From positions 13,218,258 through 13,282,257 of the forward strand of contig JAQFVV010000013.1 in NCBI GenBank assembly GCA_028023455.1: a stretch of DNA of 64,000 bases, in the 5' to 3' direction. The notes under the pieces were generated by a model. That model was not told the origin of the DNA and did no database searches. It saw nothing but the letters and a program-made list of their open reading frames with translations. This document shows, in pieces, positions 11,472 to 23,357 of this stretch. The position numbers were made by a program, and so were the translations under genes. Position 1 is the first letter of the stretch, and the number at the start of each line of letters is the position of its first letter. Origin of the DNA: Epiperipatus broadwayi (Eukaryota > Onychophora > Udeonychophora > Euonychophora > Peripatidae).

Positions 11472-14400
11472 AACAAGTATTTGGCTGCAGAAAGGAGTTT
11501 GCTATTAACTGAAAGGACACCCTTTGATTCCTCTTGGGGGCTTTAAAGGAACTGAGCAGGGCAAATTCCTAATGTCCACTCCATACGTTCTTGTCGTTGC
11601 AGCTGTTATTACTATATGTTTATTCATATAGTATACGAACATGGATGGGCTGCTCACCAACACGCATTAGCCAGCGTGGTGAGTTTATTGGCTTTGTACC
11701 TCTGAGTTTAAGATCAAGAAACACCATGGTCTTTCTTCTCAGTGCCTGATAAGGCAGAATGAATGTTTGTGTAAATGATAAAGATTTTTCCCAATTATAC
11801 AATTATGACAGACAAAAATAAAGCATGGCCCTTAATCCCAGGAGGCTGTAAAGTCACCAACCAAGGCAGCGGTTGGTGGCCGAAGGCGGAGGGTGCTAAG
11901 AATATCCTGGAGGCAGACCCAGGCTGCCATTTGATGACGACTTTTTATTTAGGTACTTACAACTGCAGATCACTTTCAAGTGAAGGAAGATTGCAAGAAT
12001 TAGAAGAAGAACTCTCTTATATTAAATGGGATATTATTGGACTTTGTGAAGTTAGAAGAAAAGGTGAAGAGACAATTGATTTAAAAAGTGGACATATGCT
12101 CTATTATAAAGGCACAAATATTGGAAATACAAGTGGAGTAGGATTCATTATAAATAAAAAGTGGAAGAACAATATTGTGGAGATTGATGGTGTATCAGAC
12201 AGAGTGGCAAGATTAGTTATACAACTTAATAGCAGATGTCAAATGCAGATAATTCAGGTTTATGACCCAACAAGTTCTCACAGTGATGAAGTAGTAGAAG
12301 ATTTTTATATGGATGTACAAAAGGCTTTTGATCAGAGTAAACAACATTTTAAAATTGTTATGGGAGATTTTAATGCTAGAATTGGTAAACAAATGAAAGA
12401 TGAAAGTGTTGTAGGTAATTTTGGTTATGGTAATAGAAATGAGAGAGGACATAGACTTGTGGAGTTTGCAGAGAAGGAAAAACTTTATATTATGAATTCT
12501 TTTTTTGAGAAAAATGTTAGAAGGAAATGGACATGGAAGCATCCAAGTGAAGGTACAGCAGAATTGGATTATATTTTGACTAACAGGAAATACATATTTC
12601 AAGATTGTAATGTTCTTAATAAATTTAACACAGGAAGTGATCATCGATTAGTAAGGGGTAAGATACATGTTAATGTAAAACTGGAGAGATAAAAATTATT
12701 AAGAAAAACTATATTTACAGTTGATATTCCTAATCTTCAGAAACATTCTAATGAATTTAAATTAGAACTTACAAATCGGTTTCAAGTATTAGTAGATTTT
12801 GAACATGATTCAGATTTGAATGAAATTAATATGAAAATAACTGATACACTTTTAAAAACTGCAACAAAGATAGCTGGTAGAAAAAAGCAGCAATTGACTA
12901 ATAAAATTTCTACTGAGACTAGAGAACTTATGAAGAAAAGAAGGAATATGAAGATATGCAAGAATGATGCATTAAAAAGAATTGAATATCTCGAATTTTG
13001 TAAAATGGTGCGGAAAAGAGTTGAAAATGATATAAGAAAGTATAACTGTGAACTAGCAAGAAAAGCTGTAGAAGAAAATAAAAATCTTAAGAATGTAAAA
13101 CAACATTTTGGTATTGGTAGGAAATTTATATCTGCAATAAGGAAAAAAGATGGAATTATTACTAAAAAGAGGGATGACATTATGAAATTGGTAGAAGATT
13201 TTTATCAAGAATTATATAGTAATAAAGAACAAGTACCTCCTATATCTATTACATCTTCCGAATTGCCCAGAATTTTAAATGAAGAAGTGAGAAATGCAAT
13301 TAAATGTATGAAAAAAGGAAAGGCTCCAGGTAATGATGGAATTATAATTGATATATTAAAAGAAGCAGGTGAAGAAACAGAAAAAATATTAGCAAAGTTA
13401 TATACCAAATGTCTAAATGATAAAGATGTACCGGATGATTGGAAGAATGCAGTAATAATATTAATATTTAAAAAAGGTGATAAAGAAGATATTAGAAATT
13501 ACAGACCTATCAGCCTTTTATCAGTTTTATATAAAATTTTTACCAAGATAATTACAACTCGTCTACAGAGAACCTTGGATTTTCACCAACCAAGAGAACA
13601 AGCTGGATTTAAAAGTGGTTTTAGTACAGTAGATCATATTCAAGTATTGAGAGAAGTTATAGAAAGGACAAATGAATATGAGTTGTCATTATGTTTTGGA
13701 TTTGTAGATTATGAAAAGGCATTTGATTCTATAAACATTTCTTCAATGATTAAAGCATTGGATCATCAAGGTATAGATCCAGGATATTGTCATATTTTAA
13801 AGAATATTTATAAAAATGCAACAGCAACAATTAGATTACATAATGATACTGGGAAAGTCAACATTGAGAAAGGTGTAAGACAAGGTGACTCCATATCTCC
13901 AAAACTTTTTACAGCAGTGCTGCAAGAAGTATTTTGTGGATTAAAATGGGAAACTAAAGGAGTGAAAGTAAATGGAGATTATTTAAGTCATTTAGATTTC
14001 GCAGATGATGTAGTTGTTTTTTCAAATAATGCTTCCGAGCTGCAGGAAATGTTGCAGGAGTTATCAGATGAAAGTAGGACTAAAGATAAATGTTAAAAAG
14101 ACTAAAGTAATGTTTAATCGATTTGCTCAAAATATGAAAATAAAGATTGATTATGATGAATTAGAAGAAGTTAAGAGTTACAAATACCTTGGTCAGATTA
14201 TTAATACAGATGGAAACATAATAGAGGAAATTAATCATAGAATTAAACTTGGTTGGAGTGCTTTTGGTAGAAATAACTTGATATTAAAAGGAAATATGCC
14301 TATGTGTTTGAAAAGAAAGGTTTTTAACAAATGTGTTTTACCAGTTCTTACTTATGGATCTGAGACTTGGACACTTAATAGAAGATCAATACAGAGACTT

Positions 14401-14780
14401 CAGACCACTCAAAGAAGTATGGAGAGATGTATGTTGGGAGTAACAAGAAGAGATCGAAAACGCATTGTATGGGTAAGAGAACAAACAAGTGTTACTGACC
14501 TCATTGAAAAAATTAAAAGATTGAAGTGGAGTTGGGCTGGACATATTGCTAGAAGAGATGATAATAGATGGACAATTGAAATTTTAAACTGGATTCCAAG
14601 AGATTGTAAAAGACCCAGAAGGAGACCACATGTAAGATGGATGGATGAAATAAGAAAATGTGTAGGGGTGATGTGGAGAAGAGAAGCTAAAGATCGGAGA
14701 AAGATGGATTAAACTTGGAGAGACCTTCATCCTGCAGTGGATTGATAATGGTTGATAATGATGATGATGAACAAGTATTT
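11472..14780 (+). mobile_element. RTE-clade LINE copy 3, near full length with target duplication
   Basis: The element body is 11483-14769 (3,287 bp), starting GGCTGCAGAAAGG and ending in a TGATGATGATGAA tail. AACAAGTATTT occurs at 11472-11482 and 14770-14780, a 10-11-bp target duplication (the first A may belong to the tail). It has a leader of about 290 bp, one long frame with endonuclease and reverse transcriptase, and a very short 3' UTR, as usual for RTE elements. It is the best-preserved copy here and the reference for the other four. Confidence 0.9.
11775..14712 (+). pseudogene. RTE endonuclease-reverse transcriptase ORF, one stop and one frameshift
   Basis: The frame 11775-14096 encodes an apurinic-like endonuclease followed by reverse transcriptase; the rest continues at 14014-14712 in another frame. 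Endonuclease landmarks: GTYNCRSL, GLCEVRR, QVYDPTS, MGDFNARIG, LDYILTN and GSDHRLV. RT landmarks: [17 protein letters not shown] (motif A), RQGDSISP (motif B), FADDVVVF (motif C), then a thumb with YLGQIINTDG. The C-terminal region ends in RPHVRWMDEIRK. Breaks: TAA at 12690-12692, where the foldback copies have CAA, and an 8-nt deletion near 14078 that shifts the frame. The protein would nick target DNA and prime cDNA synthesis there. As it stands it cannot be made whole. Confidence 0.9.
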
Positions 14781-15845
14781 ATTTATCAAGAGTTGTGTTT
14801 ATTTGTAACAATCATTAAGGAATCACCCCTACATGTGTGCTATCTGTATTTATAACATTATGAGGAAACTCATTTTTCTAAAAACAAGATAAAGTCTTTT
14901 GATATGATATGACTCAAATTATCTTTTTTACTTGAATGTATATGTGTAGGCAAATCTTAAGCATTTAGAAATGAGAGTTTGAAGATTTGAAGATCTTTAT
15001 TAATCAATTTTAATTCCACTCACAATATATTAATAAATGACATTTGCGAAATTTTTACAATTTACTGCATGTCAGTATTAAATGTGTAATATTAAATATA
15101 TATAAAATGTTAATGAAGCTCTTCCCATGCTCATTTCTAAATGTTTTAAGATTTGCCTATTCATATATGTTTAATTAAAAAAATATAATTTGATTTATTT
15201 TATCTTTTCAAAAGACTTTTATCTTGTGTTTAGCAAAATGAATTTCCTCAAAATTTTATAAATTCAGACTGCACATGTATAGGGGTTATTCTCCAATGAC
15301 TTACAAATAAACACAGCCCTTGATAAATAAATAACTTGTTATATATATATATTTAACATTACATATAATACTGACATGCAGTAAATTGTAAAAATTTCAC
15401 AGATGTCATTCATTATTATATTGTGAATGGAATTAAAAGTGAGTAATAAAAATCTTCACACTCTCATTTCTAAAAGCTTAAGATTTGCCTATGCATATGT
15501 GTTTAAGTAAAAAAAAATAATTTGATTCATCTTATTTTTTTCAAAAGACTTTATCTTGTTTTTAGAAAAATGAGTTTCCTCAAACTGTTATAAATTCATA
15601 CTGCGCATGTGTAGGAGATTCCCTAATGACTGTTAATATCTTTTAGTGATTTTAAACAGTTTAAATATTATCACAAATCTCATATTTGGTGAACCTAACG
15701 AACATAAATAATCTAAATGAAGAAAGTGCTAGTACTATTCTCTCCCTTTGTTATCGTCTTTTTTTTGCAATATAGTTTATGCATATTTATGTTATTTGCA
15801 TCTTTGTAATGCTTTTTTTTTTTTTTTTTTACAATTTATGCGCAG

Positions 15846-15973
15846 AGATATGGCAGTGATAGATTGGAAAGATGTCGCAATTGGATAAGAACTGGAAGTT
15901 GTCCTTATGGAAACAATTGTCGTTTCCAGCATGGTCCCTTTGTGATTTCTTCAAAAAGAACACAGGATAATAG
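15846..15973 (+). CDS. ZC3H13: ZC3H13 CCCH zinc-finger exon
   Basis: 128 nt giving residues 43-84 plus two bases of the next codon. It holds a single CCCH finger with spacing C-x8-C-x5-C-x3-H: Cys52, Cys61, Cys67 and His71 (CRNWIRTGSC, CPYGNNC, CRFQHGP), close to the vertebrate finger CRNWLKTGNCLYGNTCRFVHG. The acceptor is a long poly-T followed by GCGCAG at 15840-15845; the donor is AG|GTAAGAG at 15974. Phase 0 in, phase 2 out. CCCH fingers of this spacing commonly bind RNA. All zinc ligands are present, and the exon is free of stops in an otherwise stop-rich region. Confidence 0.9.
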
Positions 15974-16506
15974 GTAAGAGAATTTTACTGTATATATAAC
16001 TATTCTTTAAAAGTTTTTGCTGAAAACATTCTTTGTATTTCTTTTTAGATTATTATCTTTACTGTTAAATAAAAAAATTACATCCTAAAAGAATATTAAT
16101 TCCTTTAAGAGAGTTAATATGATTCCTATGTACAGTGAATGAATGTCCCAATATGATAGTTGTATATATGTATAAGGGATTAGCTATTGGCTCAGAGGTA
16201 CCAATAGCTTATTGAAGAATTGAAAGTGGAAATTTGAGCGAGCAGTGTTCTCCTATATTAAGCTATTAATAGTTAATAATATATATATTGTGCCAGGTAT
16301 TATCAAATGTCCATGCACAATCTGCTGTGAAGAACATTACGGCAGATACACATATAAATTTGTATATATTAAGCACAACAAATATATAAATGTGCTACAT
16401 TAATAATGGAAGTTGTGTCTGAGCATTAAAATACCCCACACACCAATTTAAAGTAACATGAAATTGACACAGAAATATTGTACACAAGTACACGTACAAT
16501 AAACTC

Positions 16507-17014
16507 ATATATATAAATAAGCATTTATTTTTATAGCGTCTGTATACAATTTGTAATTACATTCATATCGGCCATTCAAGCCAATTATGCAGGAATAAAA
16601 AGAATCCCTCTTATTCCTACGACTCAAATATTTATATATGAGCAAATCTGAAGTACTGGCACAGAAGGTGTGACAATATAACGGTCACTTTAAATTACTA
16701 TATACAATGTCTGAATGAATGATGCCGATGAAATTTTCTAGAATTTACTAAGTGTCATTCCAACTGAAACTTAATCATATATATAAATAAGCATTTTTAT
16801 AGCGTCTGTATACAATTTGTAATTACATTCATATCGGCCATTCAAGCCAATTGTGCAAACGCTTTGCGAGTGTTAAATAATAAATGAATACCCTCTGACC
16901 AATACAAGATATAGAATTTATGCAGGAATAAAAAGAATCCCTCTTATTCCTACGACTCAAATATTTATATATGAGCAAATCTGAAGTACTGGCACAGAAG
17001 GTGTGACAATCATG
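16507..17014 (+). repeat. Near-identical direct repeats, about 175 and 238 bp
   Basis: 16507-16683 and 16777-17014 share almost identical sequence from CATATATATAAATAAGCATT to GGCACAGAAGGTGTGACAAT. The second copy has about 65 extra bp (GTGCAAACGCTTTGCGAGTG onwards, from about 16853). So the first copy has lost this, or the second has gained it. The divergence is much lower than for the other repeats, suggesting a recent duplication or gene conversion. No ORF and no recognisable termini. Confidence 0.8.
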
Positions 17015-17799
17015 TATTTTTTATTTTTTGTATATTTTTATATGTTATTTTATGTATTTTGCTTTTCTCTGAAAAACTCAAATAGAAAAAAGCAAACTTT
17101 GTTGACCAAAAAAGATCACATGTTGGAACATATTCGTAAAATAAATAATTAAAGTAATTGTTCCAACATACTTGTATATATATATATATATTTTAATTAT
17201 TTTTCTAAAAACTGTAATCTTATTCCGTAATCAAAAAAAAAATGTTAATTGCTTTGGTAAAAACCTAATCAAAAAGCAAAATGTTTGATAACGAATGTTA
17301 AAATTAAAATGTTATTTTTTTTTTTAAATAAAATAAAATTCTTTTGAATTGATATCTGTAATCAAGTGGTCTGAGTATTCAAGATGAAAACTAGTCATTA
17401 TATCAAACCCTAAAATGTAGAATTTAATTGGAAAAATAGAAAGGAATGTGTATGATCTAAATAATAAGCTAAAATAAAAGGTTTGGCTAATTCATACTTC
17501 TCAAGAGGCTACCTGAATTGGTTCTTATGAGTGGGATTGATAGGTTTTAGTCAGTGCTGTGGGATTCAGTTCATTTTTTCTTTGACATTCATTTTGGCCA
17601 AGTCGCTCACTACTTTGGCTCTGGAATTCTTCAATCATCTAGCCACTTAGAGATTAATTTATGGACTAGACTATTGCTGATATTTTCGAAGAAGAAATCC
17701 ATCACACAGTTCTTTTAAGAACTCTTGTTTTCTTAAGGATTTAATGAACCATTCAAGATAGTGGATGAACCTTTAATAAAAATTATTGCATTATACCAG

Positions 17800-18060
17800 A
17801 TAGAAAATATGGTGAAATCTACCAGAGCTTCCACTAAAATGACCGTGGGGCAGAAAACCAGTCGTTGCACCTGCCCTTTTTCTGTCCAAATCACCAAGAT
17901 GTGACCACTCCAGTTTCAGCCGGCCACGATGATGACAAAAGCTGCCTTGCCTATGCCTATGCCTGAATGAGATGAAATCCTCACCGACCGCACAGCCGTT
18001 TGACTTGAAGCCCACTCAAAAACCCAGTCAGGAGAAGATGAAGACACCCATATAAGTTTC
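17800..18060. other. GC-richer island of unknown nature
   Basis: About 260 bp markedly richer in G and C than its surroundings (for example CAGTTTCAGCCGGCCACG near 17910). A 74-codon open frame runs on the minus strand (18015-17791), rich in His, Arg and Gly, without a recognisable domain. It could be a scrap of an old mobile element or a decayed retrocopy. I recognise no family. Confidence 0.3.
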
Positions 18061-18395
18061 TTTTAAAAATATTTTATTAATATTGAATTAATTCATTCCG
18101 ATATTTCCGATAATTAGAAATATATTATTATTTTTCTTCTTATTATTAATCATTTAAAAAAAAAGATAGTTATCTCTCGCATATATATATATATTGAATT
18201 TATGGTTATTACAGGCATAATGATACAGCTTTTACTTAAATCTTTTAATTCATTTTTCTATCCCAAATTCTAGTATTTTCAGCAAAGGTTGCAATTAGTT
18301 TTTTTTTTTTTTTGGTGCGTTTGTTTTTCTTCTCGTTGAAAATTGTCATACGTAAATATACATGTGTATATACGCACACATACTCTGGTAATATT

Positions 18396-18650
18396 CGGTA
18401 AATACGACACCTCATGTTGAGTGTCTGAAATGTATTTATCCGTATATCTTTAAGTTATTCTTGTCACTGCGACACCTTATGATGAGTGTCCAAGGGTTTA
18501 TTCATTGTAAATTGACCGTAAGCAAGTCCATTAATAACTTTATATTTAGTATAGTAATGAGTGTATAATTGTGCTACATGCATATACATGTATAAGAATT
18601 TATCTATCGTAAAGGGCAGATAGATACGGCACCACATGTTGAGTGCTCTA
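18396..18650 (+). repeat. Three copies of a short hairpin-like motif
   Basis: The motif ACGACACCTCATGTTGAGTG (about 18397) recurs as GCGACACCTTATGATGAGTG (about 18467) and ACGGCACCACATGTTGAGTG (about 18627). Each can pair GACA with TGTC and CTCA with TGAG around a 3-nt loop, the third less well. Spacing is about 70 and 160 bp. A/T-rich filler separates them. Could be remnants of a tandem repeat or a transposon end; no element boundaries found. Confidence 0.5.
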
Positions 18651-20169
18651 TGGTATCTGAGCTAATGCAACCTTATTGACATGTTGAAAAATATGAAATT
18701 AGTGAAATATTTTATAGTGCAAATATATGTACGCATAGTTTTTTTTATATTATATTTGCTATCAATAAAAAAGGTTTTAAAGTCCTGAGTAGAAGTGTAT
18801 GCCCGTATAATCAAAAATATTTTATACGAGAAATATATATCAAATCACACAAAGTATAACTTATTTCTACAGGGTAAAAAAAAAAAGCTCAGACCACTTC
18901 CATTCATTATGAAACATTGTAAATAGCTTTAGGGATTTATTATTTTTTTTATTCATTTAAAATTGTATTCATATTTTATCTATTTCAAAGCATCAAATAT
19001 ATAAACAGGTTAGTGATAATAATTCATTTATTTATTTTTATTATATCATTTTAAGTATGTGGTGGGTATCTGGGATTAAATAAATACTTGATCATAATAT
19101 TAAATTTGTTTCGTTTTCGTATTATTATTTATTTGATAAAATGTACTCTTTTCTTATCAATCACATACCTATTATAACCATTTAACTTACCCATTGAAGA
19201 CTCTGGATGTAGAGTGTACTGAGCTAGCTACACGGGTTATCGCTCCACTGGGATGTTAAATCTTATTCTCATGCTCCACCGTACATATGGTATTACATAT
19301 CCTTCTAGGGGGGGGGATTCATTTTTATTCTTTTCTAGGAGTGGCGCCCAAAGCTATTTGCAAATAGACTTTTCAAAGATGTGTATTTACCATAGGTCCT
19401 AAACATTCGGGCATTTGAGAAGAATATTAATTAAAGGGATTTTTAATTGGCAGAGTCCTGTCAATTCACTCTTTCTATCAGTTTAGCTGGAAGCACCAAT
19501 ATATATGAGTACAGACTATCGGCTAAATTGGTATCCATTTCTTTCCCTGTTAAATCTTGATCATTTTATGCTCAGTGCAAGATTAGAAGCAGAATTTCGC
19601 AGGGAAGTATGATCCGGTACAATATATTTTTTTGCACAAAATGTATTATGTTATGACAATGTTTGTCCACTTCTTGATGTAACAAATCTGACAAATGTTA
19701 TCACTGAAAAACCCAAGTTTTCACAGTTTTCATGGTATACAATTTAGATATATTATGTTTGATAGAACTGTACCAGATTTATACATATATATCATAGGAT
19801 TATATGATGCTTAGCTTTTGTTTTTTTAAAACAATTTTAGTCGCTCTAATAGGATAGCATTATTGGTTTTTTAGATGGGCTGACTTCATTATTATTTGGT
19901 ACTCTTCCAATACCATCCATAGTTCACATTCCTAGTTTATCTAATTCAGTTCTTAGAGCATAACTCTTTGATTATAATGTACCAGATAAACATGAGAATA
20001 TATGACTAGATCTAAAATGTATTTTAAAGTATAAAGAGTATATCTGATCAGAGTTTTAATTTAATAAAATTTTAATATATTATAAGTAGAAATTATTAAT
20101 ATAACAAATACAGTTTACACAAAACAAATTAAGTAAATAAAGTGTTACAAATAAGTGAAAATCTGCATG

Positions 20170-21005
20170 CATACATCACTATATTATAACAGTCAGGGAC
20201 GAAGTAACTTGTACATTATAATTCTGCTGCCAGGGCACCATTAGGCCAATTGAACCTGAAAATTTATATAGGCCGGCAGGTACTTACAATAAGATCCAGA
20301 ATTTAAATAAATATGACCGTAATGCCCCATTCACTAGCTCGTGGAGCAGCAGAGATAATGTATATTTTTATTTTAAAGAAAGATAATAAATAAAAAAAGA
20401 ATCGGTCACTGCTAGATTAACAATACACAAAAACATTTATTTTACACATATATAAAACTATTCTCTTATAAAATTCAGAATTATTTATTTTAGTATAATG
20501 TTTACTTTAAAATTTGATTTAATTTACATCTTAACTTTTTATTTTAGAAGTTCACACGGATGGATTAATTAATATATGGATAGATTACATAGATTAAACT
20601 CGAAAAAGAAAATATTTACATCCTTTATTTAACCCGAGGCCAAAAGTTCACAGTCAAACTAACGCCAATGTATCTGATATATCGATATAGTCAATGCAAC
20701 ATGAATATGACATCACAATACCGCACTGTCAGAAATATACATCTGAACAGCATGGTTATCGTGGAGAAATGCCTCACGTCCAGTACAGGAATGCTTAGTC
20801 TGTCTGGTGAGAAGAAGAATAAAAAAAAAAACTCCATAGGAAGGGATTGCGGTCCTTTTTACCGTCTTACTATCCCATTTCATAGGCTAAAGGAGTGATC
20901 CAAGGAGCAGGGAATACTGTCTGCTTCCGATGGTCCGTAAGAAATGGGTCTTGTTTGGCCCAAGGGTGGTGTATAAGGTGATCCTGCACGTAGTGTATCT
21001 TCATG
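20170..21005. other. Moderately GC-enriched tract without recognisable gene
   Basis: Two patches (20190-20360 and 20640-21005) have more G and C than the neighbourhood. The open frame 20668-20898 (76 codons, plus) shows no domain, no signal sequence and low-complexity Lys/Asn in the middle, so I do not call it a gene. The tract may be decayed mobile DNA. Confidence 0.25.
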
Positions 21006-21329
21006 CTACATTTACTAATTACACCAATACATTCAACCCATTAACCCAATTTAACTGCGAAACAAATAACCTGTGATCAACTCTCCCTTAAACTAACATA
21101 ACTTTACAAATCTATGCAGCCATCCACACTCAACTTAAATTTAACATAATTTAAAAGTTTTAGATTAATAAAAAAAAAAAATCATATTAAACACTTAAAA
21201 GGGAAAAATAAATTAATGGAAATAATTTAAAAATACATATAATAAAAATAATTATTAATTAATGATTTAGTTTAGTCAAATAGGAATTCATATTTCTATT
21301 AAAATACTGAAAAAGGTTTTATATTTAAA

Positions 21330-21660
21330 GTTCATGAGTTATATAGAGTTCTTAGTGTTTAAAAGTCCATACTTTATAGTTGCTTGTGATTTGGATCCCG
21401 TGTTGTTTCTAATTCTCACGACATCCTGCAGAGACCAGTGCTCTATTAGCCGTTCTGTTGGTATTCATCTGGAGGTCCTTTGCTCTAGTTGGTATAGCTC
21501 TTTGCAGGATTTTATTGCAGTACCCTTGTGTCTTGGGGTCTACAATATAGGAAAACGATACTTCATTTCTTCTTTTGGAAAAACTTAAGGGAATTGAAAG
21601 TGCGTTTTTTTTAATCCCTTCTCCAACTCTCCCAGAACTGAACTTTATTTCCAATCTTTT
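21330..21660 (-). mobile_element. Possible CR1/L2-type LINE fragment
   Basis: Minus-strand translation from about 21650 gives a stretch rich in Arg, Asn and Thr, with RTANRALVSAGCREN. A one-base frame change then leads to IKYGLLNTKNS near 21380-21340. The phrase GLLNTxS marks the start of the endonuclease in CR1/L2-like LINE ORF2 proteins. The match is short and the frame broken; the downstream endonuclease is absent. Confidence rests on this motif only. Confidence 0.35.
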
Positions 21661-23357
21661 CTTTTTTGTATCAAAACTCCGGATTAACTGAACATGACAT
21701 CATGATGATGATGATTCTTTCACTATGGTCCATTTCCTGAGGGATTTTATTGGTCATTCTGTTCTTATTGTTGTTATCTCCTATATGATCTGTAATTATA
21801 AATTTTGAGATGCCCAAGGACTAATTTACTTAGACTAATTAAAAACAATCATTTCCATTTTTAGCCTTTTACACAATAGAAGTATTTAAATTTGTACATT
21901 CCTAAAAGAAATCTTATCTTTCAATCTTTAAATTATTATTTTTTCTTTAAAGTACTTTTCTTAAATATTTATTTTTCCTTTTTCTCTTCTTTTTTTTTTA
22001 GATTGTTCTAATAGTTTTCCATCTGTGCGATTTTATATATATACGAGTTTAGATGACTTAATTTTCAATTTTTAATTCTTAAAAACAAATTTTTATTTGC
22101 GAACTTTTTTTCCCCTTTTTTATTCTTGATTTTTAATTTTATTTATTAGAATAATGTAACAGCATGTGTGCCTGTTACATATCAGTAAACTTGCTTTAAA
22201 AAAAAAGAAACAAACAAAAAAAAAAAATTATTATTATTTTTACTTAGGGTTAGTAATTACGGTACACGATTAACGACACCAATTTACAAAGACTTACTCG
22301 GTTAGTAAATTACAAAAAGAGACTACATACAAAAAAAAAAATGTCTCATTTTTCTTTCAACCATTTACGCTTACGCCTCCTCCTCCCAAGGGTTCCCTTT
22401 ACTCTACATTTCATTTCTAACACTTGGCATGACAAATAAATTATTTATTTAAAGAGGTTGCATTGAAGTAAATACATTTTAAGAGATAATGAGTTTATAC
22501 ATGTATATTTGCAGCACAATTATATATACCACCAACTTATTTATGTATTAATTGAAATACTTAAATGGGGTTACACTGAGGTAGATTCCCAAAAGATACT
22601 CACCTGATGTGCCACATTTACAATCAAAACATACGTGGCTGTGAATGCATATACACTTTAAAGCATAATATATATATTTTTTAAAAAAAAAATTATACTA
22701 ATTGCAACCTTTTGACTTTTTCTTTTTTTTTTAAAAAAATTACAATTTAAAATTATTAATATATTTTTTTTCTCGTGTTTAATATATGTGCTATTTATTT
22801 CTGGCAGTGCTTTTATAAGATTTAAAGTATACGGCTTTATGTAAGTAGATAAAATATTTCGTTAAAAAAAAAATTTAATCAAAGTACTCATAGTTTATTA
22901 TAATATCTTATACATTACTAGAAAAACAAAATAGCTAAATATGCTACATCCCGGTTTCATAATGAAAATCAGAATATTTATGCACATATTTTTATAATAA
23001 TAAAATGAATCTTATAAATAATTATACGCGCATAATATAAATCCACTCACCACATTGCATTGCCTAAGGTATTATAGAACAAAAAATAATAGCTAACAAT
23101 AAACTATTTATTTTAATGTATCTATTCTATACATTGATTAAAAGGTTAAACCAGTGTGTATTTCATAGTAACATTTAAGAATATGATTAAAAATAATTTT
23201 AAATCTTAAAAATGACAAAAAAAAAAAAAAAATTCAAAATTAAAATGTTTGCAGAAAAAGGCCTTTTAAAACATATATTTCAGATTATATAAAATTTGAA
23301 TTCTCATTTATGCTTGTAATTTGTATACTGGTTAGCATTTTCTAAGATCATTTAATG

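Larger units (their letters stand above)
11450..15646. mobile_element. Inverted-repeat element flanked by 14-bp repeat, host of RTE copy 3
   Basis: TTAATATCTTTTAG occurs at 11450-11463 and 15633-15646. Between them, outside RTE copy 3, lie about 0.87 kb made of one unit repeated in three orientations: 14781-15000, its reverse complement at about 15120-15345, and a further copy in the latter orientation at about 15420-15632. Shared landmarks are GATTCCCTAATGACTG-like ends, TTTTTAGAAAAATGAGTTTCCTC-like cores and TAAGATTTGCCTA. The 14-bp flanking repeat suggests a target duplication. No ORF is seen outside the RTE. Family unknown. Confidence 0.5.
3251..15845 (+). other. ZC3H13 intron, 12.6 kb, phase 0
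   Basis: It runs from GTTAGT at 3251 to a poly-T tract and GCGCAG at 15840-15845. Phase 0 at both sides lets residue 42 join residue 43 directly, as in the vertebrate protein, where the same linker leads straight into the finger. More than two thirds of the intron is mobile DNA: a foldback at 3751-4178, three RTE copies between 4674 and 14769, and an inverted-repeat block at 14781-15632. Stretches 3251-3750, 4179-4673 and 15647-15845 show only AT-rich sequence. Confidence 0.75.

Noticed and set aside
12213-12644. 143-codon minus-strand frame, and similar antisense frames at 12782-13180, 41414-41839 and 44453-44755
   Set aside because: Shadows of the RTE endonuclease/RT coding sequence on the opposite strand.
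17108-17170. 11-bp inverted repeat ATGTTGGAACA/TGTTCCAACAT
   Set aside because: Too short and isolated; no target duplication or related copies seen.
20668-20898. 76-codon open frame in a GC-richer patch
   Set aside because: No domain, low-complexity core, no splice or promoter context that supports a gene.
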